DNA from: Senegalimassilia sp003474385
GTDB taxonomy: Bacteria; Actinomycetota; Coriobacteriia; Coriobacteriales; Eggerthellaceae
Direction: 5' to 3'
Assembly: GCF_003474385.1 (NCBI RefSeq)
Contig: NZ_QUCY01000007.1
Span: forward strand, 1 to 64,000
DNA: 64,000 bases
Shown here: piece after piece, positions 16,991 to 27,500 of the stretch
How positions within the stretch are numbered: the first letter of the stretch is position 1
Layout: the number at the start of each line of letters is the position of its first letter
Notes under the pieces: model-generated
Told to the model about the DNA's origin: nothing
What the model saw: the letters and a program-made list of their open reading frames with translations, nothing else
Database searches by the model: none
Made by a program: the position numbers and the translations under genes

Positions 16991-19078
16991 ATGGCCGATA
17001 AGCACACTCTCGCGTTCGAGATCGGCGTGGAGGAGATCCCCGCGTTCGACCTCGATTCCGCCAACAAGCAGCTTGAGAAGATGGTGCCCGCGGCGTTTGC
17101 CGATGCGCGCATCCCCTACGATTCCATCGAGATCCACTCCAGCCCCCGCCGCCTGATCGTCATGGCCTACGGCGTGGCCGACGCCACCGAGGCGCTCGTC
17201 GAGGAGTACAAGGGCCCTGCGGCCAAGATCGCCTTCGACGCCGACGGCAACCCCACCAAGGCGGCCATCGGCTTCGCCCGTGGCAAGGGCCTCGATCCCG
17301 AGAGCCTCGAGCGTCGCGAGGTCAACGGCACCGAGTACGTGTTCGCCACCAAGAACATCCCGGCAACGCCCGTGGCCGACCTGCTGCCCGATGTGCTGGC
17401 GGGCTTCATCACCGCTGTCAAGTGGCCCCGCTCCTGCCGCTGGGCCGCGTATCGCGAGTACTTCGTTCGCCCGGTGCGCTGGATCGTGGCCATGCTCGAC
17501 GAGGTCGTCCTGCCCGTCAGCTTCGCCGGCGCCGAGTCCTCTAACTTCACCATGGGCCATCGCGTGCTGGCTCCCGGCAAGCACACAGTGGATACCGCCG
17601 CGAACCTGCTCGACGTCATCCGCGCCGCCTTCGTGATCCCCACGCAGGCCGAGCGCGAGCGCATCATCCGCGAGGGCGTGGCCGCCATCGAGTCTGAAAC
17701 CGGCTTCACCGCCGACCTCCCCGCGAAGACGCTGCTCGAGGTGGTCAACCTGTCCGAGTACCCGCAGCCGCTCGTCTCCACCTTCGACGAGGAGTTTTTG
17801 CAGGTGCCCGAGGAGATCATCGTCGACGCCATGCTCATGCATCAGCGCTACTTCCCGCTCTACGATGCGGCAGGCAAGCTGACGAATAAGTTCATCATCG
17901 TGTCCAACGGCAACCCTGAATGCGCAGCCACCATCATCGACGGCAACGAGCGCGTGGTGCGCGCCCGTCTCGACGACGCGAAGTTCTTCTACGAGGAGGA
18001 CCTCAAGCACCCGCTGGAGTCCTATATCGAGAAACTCGACAAGGTGGTGTTCCAGGAGTCGCTGGGCACGGTTCGCCAGAAGGCCGAGCGTTTGGAGAAG
18101 CTGGCCTGCGCCCTTTCCGCCGACGCGCAGCTTGACGCCGCCGACGCCGCCGATGCGAAGCGTGCCGCGCGCCTGTGCAAGGCCGACCTGGTCACCAACG
18201 CCGTCATCGAGTTCACCAGCGTGCAGGGCGTCATGGGCAGCTACTACGCCGCCGCCTCCGGGGAAACGCCGCAGGTCGCCCAGGCCATCGGCCAGCACTA
18301 TCAGCCGCGCTTCGCCGGCGATGCGCTGCCCGACACCACGGTGGGCAAGCTGGTCGCCTTGGCCGACAAGCTCGACACCATCTGCGGCCTGTTCGCGGTC
18401 GGCCAGGGTCCCACCGGCTCTTCCGACCCGTTCGCGCTGCGCCGTAGCGCCATCGGCATCGTGAACATGCTCGAGGCTGGCCTGCCCATCTCGCTTGCCG
18501 CCGCCATCGACGAGTCGCTTGCCAGCTTCGCCGACCAGGGCGTTGCCTTCGATGCGGCAGCCGTGCGCGCCGAGGTGGTGGACTTCTTCGTCACTCGCAC
18601 CAAGGTCATGCTGCGCGATGCCGGCATCAGCGCCGACACCATCGACGCCGTGCTGGCCGCGGGCGTGGAGGAGCCGGCCGTCATCAGCCAGCGCGCCCAT
18701 GCGCTCGAGGATGCCCGCGCCAACGATGCGGAGGCGTTCGACAACCTGGCAACGGCTTACGCCCGTGCGAACAACCTGCGCAAGCCCGAGCTGGGCGAGG
18801 ACGTGGACGAGGCTCTGCTCACCGAACCTGAGCGCGCCCTCGCGGGCGCCGTGGCAACCGCCGAGCAGGCCGTGGCCTCCGCGCTTGCATCCGACGACTT
18901 CGCAGCCGCGCTGTCCCAGCTGGCCGCCCTGCGCGCGCCCATCGACGGCTTCTTCGCCGACGTCATGGTTATGGACGAGGACGCGGCCCTGCGCGATAAC
19001 CGCCTGCGCCTGCTCAACCGCTTCGTGGCTGTGTTCGCCAACGTGGCCGACTTCGGCAAGATGGCGAAGTCCAAATAG
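16991..19078 (+). CDS. glyS: Glycyl-tRNA synthetase beta subunit
   Basis: GlyS is the tRNA-binding partner of GlyQ. The 695-residue protein begins MADKHTLAFEIGVEEIPAFD, followed by the conserved LVEEYKGPAAKIAFD, TMGHRVLAP and DDAKFFYEEDLK motifs, with an HD-like domain and an anticodon-binding C-terminus (about 570-690). The ATG at 16991 is preceded by the ribosome binding site ggggag that overlaps the glyQ stop; an upstream in-frame start lies inside glyQ. The stop is followed at once by a palindromic repeat. Confidence 0.96.
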   Translation: MADKHTLAFEIGVEEIPAFDLDSANKQLEKMVPAAFADARIPYDSIEIHSSPRRLIVMAYGVADATEALVEEYKGPAAKIAFDADGNPTKAAIGFARGKGLDPESLERREVNGTEYVFATKNIPATPVADLLPDVLAGFITAVKWPRSCRWAAYREYFVRPVRWIVAMLDEVVLPVSFAGAESSNFTMGHRVLAPGKHTVDTAANLLDVIRAAFVIPTQAERERIIREGVAAIESETGFTADLPAKTLLEVVNLSEYPQPLVSTFDEEFLQVPEEIIVDAMLMHQRYFPLYDAAGKLTNKFIIVSNGNPECAATIIDGNERVVRARLDDAKFFYEEDLKHPLESYIEKLDKVVFQESLGTVRQKAERLEKLACALSADAQLDAADAADAKRAARLCKADLVTNAVIEFTSVQGVMGSYYAAASGETPQVAQAIGQHYQPRFAGDALPDTTVGKLVALADKLDTICGLFAVGQGPTGSSDPFALRRSAIGIVNMLEAGLPISLAAAIDESLASFADQGVAFDAAAVRAEVVDFFVTRTKVMLRDAGISADTIDAVLAAGVEEPAVISQRAHALEDARANDAEAFDNLATAYARANNLRKPELGEDVDEALLTEPERALAGAVATAEQAVASALASDDFAAALSQLAALRAPIDGFFADVMVMDEDAALRDNRLRLLNRFVAVFANVADFGKMAKSK

Positions 19079-19080
19079 TG

Positions 19081-19108
19081 TCGGTTACCGTTTTCAACCG
19101 GTAGCGAA
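19081..19108. repeat. GGTTACC palindrome family, copy 2
   Basis: This stretch matches the perfect palindrome at 8572-8599 at 21 of 28 positions, including CGGTTACCG and CAACCGGTA. It starts 2 bases after the glyS stop codon. Confidence 0.7.
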
Positions 19109-19161
19109 GGGGAGGCGAGGGCAACCTCGCGCGCCCCGCAACGCGAAAGCGTGTACACTTC

Positions 19162-19197
19162 AAGGGGCGGCGGCCTATACGGCCTGCCGCCCCTTTT
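19162..19197 (+). terminator. Hairpin with T-tract between glyS and ppsR
   Basis: The 14-bp stem AAGGGGCGGCGGCC / GGCC-T-GCCGCCCCTT (one bulged T) is followed by TTTT. It ends the glyQS transcript, or attenuates read-through to ppsR, whose ATG is only 37 bases further with no promoter visible in between. A -10-like TACACT lies at 19153-19158, just upstream of the hairpin. Confidence 0.7.
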
Positions 19198-19234
19198 CCA
19201 TACCCGCAAGACACCGTCTGCAAGGAGGACGCCC

Positions 19235-20128
19235 ATGCAAGGCGAGTTCATCGTGCACGAGAACACCACGCCGCTGCCCACCATCCATGTCGTCAGCGAC
19301 TCGGTGGGGCTTACCGCACAGGCCTTGGCCCGCGCCGCAGCCGCCCAGTTCGGCGTCACGAACCCCAACATCGAGGTGCTTCCGCATGTGCGCTCGTTCG
19401 AGGAGGTCAAGCAGTTCATCGCCGAGCACGGCCAGCTGCACAAGCGCCTGAAAGGCGACGAGAACCTGCTCATCTTCTACACGCTCGTCGACGGCGATCT
19501 GCGCCGTAGCCTGTCGGATTATTGCGAGAGCCTGCCCAACGTGGTGGCGGTCGACCTTATGACCGACGCCATGAACGCCATCGCCAAGCTGTCGGGGCAG
19601 ACCCCTTCGAAGCGCCCCGGCGGCCTGCACGTTGCCGACCAGCATTACTTCCGCCGCATCGAGGCCATCGAGTTCACCATCGCCCACGACGACGGCCGCA
19701 ACCCGCAGGAGATGTCTCAGGCCGACATCGTGCTGCTCGGCGTGTCGCGCTCGTCGAAGACGCCTACCTCCATCTACCTGGCGCAGCAGGGCTACAAGGT
19801 CTCCAACATCCCGCTCGACCCGTCCACCGAGCCCCCGAAGGAGGTGTACGAGGTGGACCGCACGCGCCTGTTCGGCTTGATGACCACCGCCGATGTTTTG
19901 GTGGGGATCCGGCAGCGCCGCTTGGGCAACGCAGCCGTGGCCGCATCGCAATATGCCGACCCCGAATACGTCTACGAGGACCTCGAACGCGCCCGCGCGC
20001 TCATGCGAAAACTGGGGGCCATCGTCATTCACACCGAAAATCGCGCCGTTGAGGAAACCGCTCAAGAGATTTTGCGGTACTACGAACGGGCTCACCCGCA
20101 AGGTGCTGATATAGTAATACGGTCCTGA
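19235..20128 (+). CDS. ppsR: Pyruvate phosphate dikinase regulatory protein (DUF299)
   Basis: This bifunctional kinase/pyrophosphorylase (PSRP/PDRP family) switches PPDK off and on by ADP-dependent phosphorylation and Pi-dependent dephosphorylation of the threonine near its catalytic histidine. The 297-residue protein has the P-loop GVSRSSKT at residues 169-176 and the N-terminal VVSDSVGLTAQALARA. The ATG at 19235 has the strong ribosome binding site aaggaggac. The target enzyme gene follows 47 bases downstream, which supports PPDK rather than PEP synthase as substrate. Confidence 0.93.
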   Translation: MQGEFIVHENTTPLPTIHVVSDSVGLTAQALARAAAAQFGVTNPNIEVLPHVRSFEEVKQFIAEHGQLHKRLKGDENLLIFYTLVDGDLRRSLSDYCESLPNVVAVDLMTDAMNAIAKLSGQTPSKRPGGLHVADQHYFRRIEAIEFTIAHDDGRNPQEMSQADIVLLGVSRSSKTPTSIYLAQQGYKVSNIPLDPSTEPPKEVYEVDRTRLFGLMTTADVLVGIRQRRLGNAAVAASQYADPEYVYEDLERARALMRKLGAIVIHTENRAVEETAQEILRYYERAHPQGADIVIRS

Positions 20129-20175
20129 TTGAACTAAGTCCCGTTTTCGGACGACCTTACGTTAGGAGTAAGAAA

Positions 20176-22902
20176 GTGACTGCAGAAGTCAAGCGTGTGT
20201 ACGCTTTCGGCAAGGACGCCGAGGGCAACAACGTCACCGAGGGCAACACCAATATGAAGGCCATCCTTGGCGGCAAAGGCGCCAACCTGGCCGAAATGGC
20301 CAACATCGGCCTGCCGGTGCCTCCGGGATTCACCATCACGTGCCAAACCTGCATGGAGTATGCCAACGCAGACAACACCTGGCCCGAGGGCGCGCTCGAC
20401 ACCATTCACGAGTATCGTCTTGACCTGGAAAAGCGCATCGGCAAGAAGATCGGCGACGCCGAGGACCCGCTGCTGGTCTCCGTGCGCTCCGGCGCTCCCA
20501 TGTCCATGCCGGGCATGATGGACACGGTTTTGAACCTGGGCCTGAACGATCAGTCCATCAACGGCCTGATCAAGCAGACGGAGAACCCGCGCTTCGCATG
20601 GGACTCCTATCGCCGCTTCATCCAGATGTTCTCCAACGTGGTCATGGGCTTGGACGGCGATCTGTTCGAGAACGCCATCAACGTCATGAAGAACAGCCGC
20701 AACGCCGCTTCCGACACCGACCTGACCGCAGAGGACCTGCAGGAGCTCGTGGCCGAGTTCAAGAAGATCTTCTCCGAGAACGTCTCCGGCGTCGAGTATC
20801 CCAGCCTGCTGGTCGATGGCGTCGTCGCCTTCCCGCAGGACCCCATGGTGCAGCTCAAGCTGGCCATCGAGGCCGTGTTCGGCAGCTGGAACAACCCCCG
20901 CGCCGTCCTGTATCGCAAGAAGAACAAGATCGCCGATGACCTGGGCACCGCCGTCAACGTGCAGTCCATGGTGTTCGGCAACAAGGGCAACTCCTCGGCC
21001 ACCGGCGTCGCGTTCACGCGCAACCCCGCTAACGGCCAGAAGGAGTTCTACGGCGACTACCTGGTCAACGCCCAGGGCGAGGACGTCGTGGCCGGCATCC
21101 GCAACACCAGCCCCATCGCCGAGCTGAAGCACGTCGAGGGCCTTGAAGAGGCCGGCAAGCAGCTCGAGGAGATCTTCGTCGTCCTCGAGAACCACTTCCG
21201 CGACATGTGCGACATCGAGTTCACCATCGAGCAGGGCAAGCTGTACATGCTGCAGACCCGCGTCGGCAAGCGCACCGCCGCCGCCGCGCTGCACATCGCC
21301 ATCGAGATGGAGAAGGAGGGCCTCATCTCCAAGGAGGAGGCCGTCATGCGCGTCGAGCCCGAGCAGCTCGACCAGCTGCTGCACCCGCAGTTCGACAAGA
21401 ACGCCGAGTACGACGTGCTGGCCCGCGGCCTGAACGCCTCCCCGGGCGCTGCCGTCGGCGAGGCCGTGTTCTCCGCTGCCGACGCCGTGGCCGCCGCAGA
21501 GGCCGGCCGCAAGTGCGTGCTCGTCCGCTGGGAGACCAACCCCGACGACCTGGCCGGCATGATCGCCGCCGAGGGCATCCTGACCAGCCATGGCGGCAAG
21601 ACCTCCCATGCTGCCGTTATCGCCCGCGGCATGGGCGCCCCGTGCGTGTGCGGCGTCGAGGCTCTCAAGATCGACGCTGAGAAGAAGCAGGCCGTTGTCT
21701 CCGGCACCGATGTCGTCATCAAGGAAGGCGACATGATCTCGCTGGACGGCACCACCGGCATTGTGGTGCTCGGCGCCGTCGAGCTGGTGCTTCCCGAGCT
21801 CACCGGCGACTTGGACACCATCCTGGAATGGGCCGACGAGTTCCGCACCCTGGGTGTGCGCGCCAACGCCGACAACCCCGAGGACGCACAGCTGTCCCGC
21901 GACTTCGGTGCGCAGGGCATCGGCCTGTGCCGTACCGAGCACATGTTCCTGGGCGATCGCAAGCAGATCATCCAGACCTTCATCCTCAACGACGACGAGG
22001 ATGTCCGCCAGAAGGCCGTCGACCAGCTGTTCGAGGCTCAGACGGGCGACTTCTACGGCATGTTCAAGGCCATGGACGGCCTGCCGGTCATCGTGCGCCT
22101 GCTCGATCCGCCGCTGCATGAGTTCCTGGAGAGCCCGCGTGCCCTCGACGTCGAGATCGCCCGCCTCGAGGCCACCGGCGGCGACAAGGGCGTCATCGCC
22201 GAGAAGCGCGCCCTCATGGAGCAGATCGACGCCATGGCAGAGGCCAACCCCATGCTGGGTCTTCGTGGCTGCCGCCTGGGCATCGTGTACCCCATCCTCC
22301 CTGTGATGCAGGTGCGCGCCATCGCAACCGCCGCCGCCCAGCTGAAGAAGGAGGGCCTGGACCCCAAGCCCGAGATTATGATCCCGCTGGTGTCCGTGGT
22401 TCCCGAGCTGGCCAAGCTGCGCGAGGTCGCCGAGCAGACCATCGCCGAGGTTGCCGCCGAGCAGGGTGTCGAGCTTAACATTCAGATCGGCACCATGATC
22501 GAACTGCCGCGTGCTGCCGTCACCGCCGATGAGATCGCCACGAAGGCCGACTTCTTCTCCTTCGGTACCAACGACCTCACCCAGACGACGTTCGGCTTCA
22601 GCCGCGACGACGTCGAGGCCGAGTTCATCCCGCAGTACCTGCAGGAGCGTCTGCTGCCCTTCAACCCGTTCGCCACGGTCGACCCCGGCGTTGCCAAGCT
22701 GGTGAAGATGGGCGTCGAGCTGGGTCACCAGGGCAACCCCGACCTGACCTGCGGCGTGTGCGGCGAGCACGGCGGCGATCCGGACTCCATTCACACGTTC
22801 AATGCCATCGGCCTTGACTACGTGTCCTGCAGCCCCTACCGCGTGCCGCTGGCCCGTCTGGCCGCCGGCCAGGCAGCCATCGAGGCCAAGAAGGCCCAGT
22901 AA
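20176..22902 (+). CDS. ppdK: Pyruvate, phosphate dikinase
   Basis: PPDK reversibly converts pyruvate, ATP and Pi to PEP, AMP and PPi. The 908-residue protein (usual size about 875-900) has the ATP-grasp N domain, the swivelling phosphohistidine domain with GGKTSHAAVIARG (H478 catalytic, T476 the regulatory threonine) and the C-terminal PEP-utilising TIM barrel with GTNDLTQTTFGFSRDD. The start is a GTG with ribosome binding site taggag. The regulator ppsR is immediately upstream. Its last nine codons and terminator are duplicated 6.9 kb downstream. Confidence 0.96.
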   Translation: MTAEVKRVYAFGKDAEGNNVTEGNTNMKAILGGKGANLAEMANIGLPVPPGFTITCQTCMEYANADNTWPEGALDTIHEYRLDLEKRIGKKIGDAEDPLLVSVRSGAPMSMPGMMDTVLNLGLNDQSINGLIKQTENPRFAWDSYRRFIQMFSNVVMGLDGDLFENAINVMKNSRNAASDTDLTAEDLQELVAEFKKIFSENVSGVEYPSLLVDGVVAFPQDPMVQLKLAIEAVFGSWNNPRAVLYRKKNKIADDLGTAVNVQSMVFGNKGNSSATGVAFTRNPANGQKEFYGDYLVNAQGEDVVAGIRNTSPIAELKHVEGLEEAGKQLEEIFVVLENHFRDMCDIEFTIEQGKLYMLQTRVGKRTAAAALHIAIEMEKEGLISKEEAVMRVEPEQLDQLLHPQFDKNAEYDVLARGLNASPGAAVGEAVFSAADAVAAAEAGRKCVLVRWETNPDDLAGMIAAEGILTSHGGKTSHAAVIARGMGAPCVCGVEALKIDAEKKQAVVSGTDVVIKEGDMISLDGTTGIVVLGAVELVLPELTGDLDTILEWADEFRTLGVRANADNPEDAQLSRDFGAQGIGLCRTEHMFLGDRKQIIQTFILNDDEDVRQKAVDQLFEAQTGDFYGMFKAMDGLPVIVRLLDPPLHEFLESPRALDVEIARLEATGGDKGVIAEKRALMEQIDAMAEANPMLGLRGCRLGIVYPILPVMQVRAIATAAAQLKKEGLDPKPEIMIPLVSVVPELAKLREVAEQTIAEVAAEQGVELNIQIGTMIELPRAAVTADEIATKADFFSFGTNDLTQTTFGFSRDDVEAEFIPQYLQERLLPFNPFATVDPGVAKLVKMGVELGHQGNPDLTCGVCGEHGGDPDSIHTFNAIGLDYVSCSPYRVPLARLAAGQAAIEAKKAQ

Positions 22903-22964
22903 GGCCAGCAAAAGCCAGCAAGGCAAGCGTTTCGAGGGAGCCTCCATACGGGGGCTCCCTTTTT
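22878..22964. repeat. 87-bp direct repeat, left copy
   Basis: This copy covers the last codons of ppdK (IEAKKAQ-stop), the spacer and the terminator. The right copy at 29808-29894 has the same length and differs at 7 positions by my count. The two flank the YibE/F and surface metallophosphoesterase genes. Confidence 0.9.
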
Positions 22965-22965
22965 T
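22936..22965 (+). terminator. Terminator of ppdK
   Basis: The stem GGGAGCC / GGCTCCC with loop TCCATACGGG-type sequence is followed by TTTTTT. The same element is present at 29866-29894. Confidence 0.85.
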
Positions 22966-23177
22966 GTACGCACGAGCCAATGTCTCCGTAGGGTTCTGAC
23001 TCCCTAACTTTTTGCGTTCCATGCGCGCGGGATACATTCTCTCTTGGGCATCAGGCGCCTGTTACCTTGCCGTAAGGGACGGGCAAAATTGCGCTGGATA
23101 CCTTGTGACCTGGCTTGTTCCGCCGCCTCTTGGCCGATAGGGTCAGCTCCGTATCAAAAGACGAACAAGGAGCGAAC

Positions 23178-24389
23178 ATGGATGCAAAGCAGGCAACGGC
23201 AAAGGTGCGCGCTGACGCACACAAAGGTCACAGCAAGCGTTCACGGATTTTCGCTGCTGCGTTCATGCTGATGCTTGTGGCGTTTGCCGGGTGTGTGCTC
23301 TGGCTTAATGCGGGCATCGAGCGCGTTCCGTTGCGCCCGACTGGCGGCAGCCAGTTTGCGAAGGCTACCGTTGACGAGGTCCTTACAAGCGACGTGGGCC
23401 TAAGCGATTCAGGGGAAATGCAGGGCAATCAGCGCGTGCTGCTTACCATCACCGACGGCCAGTTCGCGGGCAATCAGGTTGAGGCGACAAGCCCGTACTC
23501 GAACAATTCCGGCGCGTATTGCGAACCAGGCCTTCACGTGGTGGTGCTGGTGAACCAGGGTCAAGACGGCGCGCTGGTTGCCACGGTGTACAACTACGAC
23601 CGCGGGTTGGTGCTCTGGGGGCTCATCGGGCTGTTCTTAGTGCTGCTGTGCGCTGTGGGCGGCAAGTCGGGCACGCTGTCGGCGGTGGGCTTGGCGTTCA
23701 CGTTCGCGTGCATTTTCCTTCTGTTCTTGCCGCTGGTGTATAGCGGTGCCTCGCCGTTTTGGTCGGCGGTGCTCGTGGTGGTGCTGGTGACCGTTGTGGG
23801 CATGTACCTTATTGGCGGCTGGTCGGTTAAAACGTTTGGCTCGGTGGTGGGGACCATCCTGGGCGTTTTGATTGCCGGAGGCGTTGCCAGCTTGTTTGGG
23901 CAGCTTGGGCATATATCGGGGCTTAACGTGAGCGAAATAGAAACGCTTGCGTATGTCGGTCAAAACAGCAAGCTTGACGTGGCCGGTCTTTTGTTCGCGG
24001 GCATTCTCATCTCGTCGTTAGGCGCCATCATGGACATCTCCATGTCGGTGACCTCGCATATCTGCGAAATGGCCGCAGCAAACCCGCGCCTTTCGTGGCG
24101 GGCGCTGTTTTCCTCGGGCATGACGGTTGGCCGCGACATGATGGGTACGATGAGCCACACGCTTATCCTTGCGTTTGCAGGCGGTGCGGTCAACGCGCTG
24201 GTCATCATCTACGCTTACGCCATGCCGTATCTGGAATATTGGAACGAGTATGCTATCGGCATCGAGATTTTGCGCGGGCTTTCCGGCTCCATCGGCATCA
24301 TCGCCTCGGTTCCCATCGTCTCGCTGGTAACGGCGCTGCTTGTTACTCGCTCGAAAGCTACCTACGTTTTACCTACGTGTGAAAGTTAA
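23178..24389 (+). CDS. YibE/F-like family multipass membrane protein
   Basis: The 403-residue protein has one N-terminal membrane segment (IFAAAFMLMLVAFAGCVLWL, about residues 17-36), an external domain of about 110 residues rich in short beta-strand-like stretches, then seven hydrophobic segments (first LVLWGLIGLFLVLLCAVGG, last GIIASVPIVSLVTALL). This matches the YibE/F family, whose function is unknown; the conserved core GAIMDISMSV and GTMSHTLILAFAGGA are present. The ATG at 23178 follows the ribosome binding site aaggag. Its third-position base use looks less GC-biased than flanking core genes. It lies inside the repeat-flanked segment. Confidence 0.8.
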   Translation: MDAKQATAKVRADAHKGHSKRSRIFAAAFMLMLVAFAGCVLWLNAGIERVPLRPTGGSQFAKATVDEVLTSDVGLSDSGEMQGNQRVLLTITDGQFAGNQVEATSPYSNNSGAYCEPGLHVVVLVNQGQDGALVATVYNYDRGLVLWGLIGLFLVLLCAVGGKSGTLSAVGLAFTFACIFLLFLPLVYSGASPFWSAVLVVVLVTVVGMYLIGGWSVKTFGSVVGTILGVLIAGGVASLFGQLGHISGLNVSEIETLAYVGQNSKLDVAGLLFAGILISSLGAIMDISMSVTSHICEMAAANPRLSWRALFSSGMTVGRDMMGTMSHTLILAFAGGAVNALVIIYAYAMPYLEYWNEYAIGIEILRGLSGSIGIIASVPIVSLVTALLVTRSKATYVLPTCES

Positions 24390-24520
24390 TCAGGAATTTG
24401 CAATTGATGTACTAGGAATTACCCTGCGCCTGATGGATTCCTTACGCTTCACTCCCACAATCACAACTTGTGTTAGCGCAAAGCGAAACAAGACCTGATG
24501 CAAAGGGAGGAATCCAAGGA

Positions 24521-27500
24521 ATGAAACGTTGTTTTAACGCGGTGGTTGCAGCGTCGCTCGCGGCATCGCTTGCGGTGCCGGTGCCGCAAGCGTTTGCTGA
24601 CGATGCGCAGCCGGATGCGTCTGCGCAGCAAAGCGCGCAAGCTGTCGAAACCGGTGGGGATGCGGCAGCGCCAAGCGCCGAAGCGCAAACCCAGGCGGCC
24701 GCGGACCAGGTGTCGCCGCTGCTGGTCACCGAGGTTGTAACGGATTCTCCTGGCAATGGAAAGTTCACCTACATTGAGATGTACAACAACTCCAACAGCC
24801 CCATCAACTTCAAAGACTACGTGTACTACTATTGCTACGAAGGGGGCATGGGCACCGGCAAGGTGTTCAGCTCTTCGGATAAGCACCTGGGGATAGATTA
24901 CGGTAGCGGGGACGCTGATGTTATCATCGAGCCTGGTAAGACGCTTGTGCTGTGGATGGGCGGCGCAAAAAACGAAACCTCGCTCGATGACTTCAACAAG
25001 ACGTACGGCACGAACCTTGTGGAAGGCAAAGACATCATCCGCACCCCGTATGCGGGTATCCATACCACGAACAAGCGCGGCTATTTCTTCGGCAAGCGCG
25101 ATGATGCCGTGATGATCAGCGCCTGGTCAAACGCCAACGGCGATGAAATTCCCACGGGCAACCCCGACAAGCAGGGCATTCAGTACACCTATCCGGGTTG
25201 CGGCAGGGAATGCGTGGACAGCGGTCTTGCCCCCGCAACGCCTGGCTCGGTGTCGCCTGATCAGGTGCCGGCCAAGCGCGTGGACACGGCTGATTCGCAG
25301 GCTCGGATCGAAAACGCAACGGCTACGGGCAACGGCGATTTCAAGGTGACGGTCACGGTTCCCTACACGGGCTCGTCCGCGTCCATGTTCGTGAACCTTC
25401 ACTACAAGCAGCACTACGGCGAAAACGTTTCGTCTGAGAAGACGCTTACGCTCGAGCCGACAGGCGACGGCAAAACGTTCACCGGCACCGTTGCCGCAAG
25501 CGAACTGTTTGGCGAAAGCGTTGAATGGTATGTGAGCGCCTACGGCGGGCTCGGCGACGAATTGAAGTCCTCCTCGAAGACTACCGACATTGCCGCGCAG
25601 GTTCCTTCTGCCGAAAAGGCCGCCCCGCTCTACATCACCGAGGTGCACGCCAACCCGCAAAGCACAGACGGCAAGCAGTATTCCTACTTCGAGGTGTACA
25701 ACGCATCTGATAAGCCTATCAACCTGAGCTATTTCAAGATCTTCTACTATTACGAGTTCCCGAACAAAACCGCTTCGGCTTCGGGCAAGGTGTGGTCGCT
25801 CGATGACTTCACGGCGTACCTTCAGCCGGGCAAGACCATGGTGTACTACCTGTCGAGCAACGGCACCACGGTTGAAGATTTCAACAACTTCTACGGGACG
25901 AGCCTTGAAGAGGGCAAAGACATCGTACGCGTGAACTATGCGGGCTTGCACGCCACCGATGCGCGCTGGATTCGCTTTGGAACCACCGAAGATGACGCGT
26001 TCACCGTTGCGGGGTTCAACGAGACGGCCGCGCAGCGTAGCAGCCATGACACGTCGCTGCAGTTCACCTACCCGCGCGGCACCGGCGACCGTGAGCAGGT
26101 GGGCACTGGCGGCCTTACCTCGGTGAACGCCTCGCTGCCCGTTGAGGTTTCCGCGGCAACGCCTGGTGAGGTGGCCGACTGGCAGAAAAGCCCCGTGCAG
26201 GCGAAGTTCCAAGGCTACCCCGGATACCCTGCCGATGACGGCAAGGCGCCCACGCTGAAAGAGAACACGACCGAGGAATATCGGGTGCCTGAGTCCATTA
26301 ACGAAGGCGAGGCGCTAAAGGTGCTCTACGACACCGACCTGCTTGTGGGCGCCACGGGCGATGAGCGTCGCGATGCGTTTGCAGACGGTAAAGACGGCAA
26401 CAACGCTTCGAACTATCCCGGCGGCGCTCAGGCGCTTAAGGATCGGCCCTGGATGTTGGGCACCGAAGTACTTTACAAGCTTGACGACGACAGTGAGTGG
26501 ACCACCGTTCGCCAGAAAACGCAGTGGCGCTTAGGGCACTTCATGATGCAGATTCCCTCCGATGTGCTGTTTGGCCACAACAAGGTTACCTATAAGGTGC
26601 GCGCTTACACGCTGTACGGTATGAGCGAAACCGAGGAGACGGCGGTTGCCATCAATCGTTTGAACAACACCGATGGCATGCGTTTGTCGCTCAAGGACGG
26701 CGATGTGGTTTCCGGTGCGACCACCATCACCGCCAACGACGGCACCGACAACGCCGCCACGAAGGTATTCGTTGATGATAACCAGGCAACCGGCACGCGC
26801 AAGACGTTCGAAAACGGCGCATGGCTTATGGTGCAGACAAGCGGCATGGACAGCTACTTCAAAGACGCCATCACCGCGCCGTACGGCAACAACCCGCGCG
26901 ACATCCTCACGATCATGGGGCCGTGGTGCGAGACGCCTACGTCGCGCGCCGTTCACGTTGACAACAAGTATTTCACGTACAACGCCGAGAAAAACGCCTA
27001 TGAGGTAACACTTACGCTGTGGGCGGGCGACTCGGGCACGCCGTTTGAGGAATCGCTGTATCCGTCGGTGTTCGGCGAGAACCACGAGGACTACAAGGTG
27101 TCCGGCCTGCAGATGAAGCTGGCGAATGGTAAGAGCTTCCTGCCGGTGAAGATTGCGCCCGACAACGAGAAAACGAATACCTCTACGGCGCTTGACGTGT
27201 GGCACACCATCGGCGATTCCGCTGGCATGGAAACGCATCTTGACGCAACGTTCGAGATTCCTGCCGACGATGCGACGGCTATGGGGTTTGACTGGGATAC
27301 GACTTGTGTTGCCGATGGTGCTCACGTGGTCCGGGCTCAGGGCGCAAACGGCACCGCCCAAGCCAACGTGGTGGTGGACAACACCAAGCCCGCGGTCGAT
27401 ACGGGCATCGAGGACGGCAAGCCGCTGTATAAGGCGGTTACGCTCGACCCGCAGGCGCTCGCGACGGACGCGAACAGCGTGGAGTCGGTGGTTGCCACGC

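Noticed and set aside
20134..23037. A 967-codon minus-strand open frame over ppdK
   Set aside because: It is antisense to an intact PPDK and is rich in Leu, Gly and His as expected of a mirrored frame.
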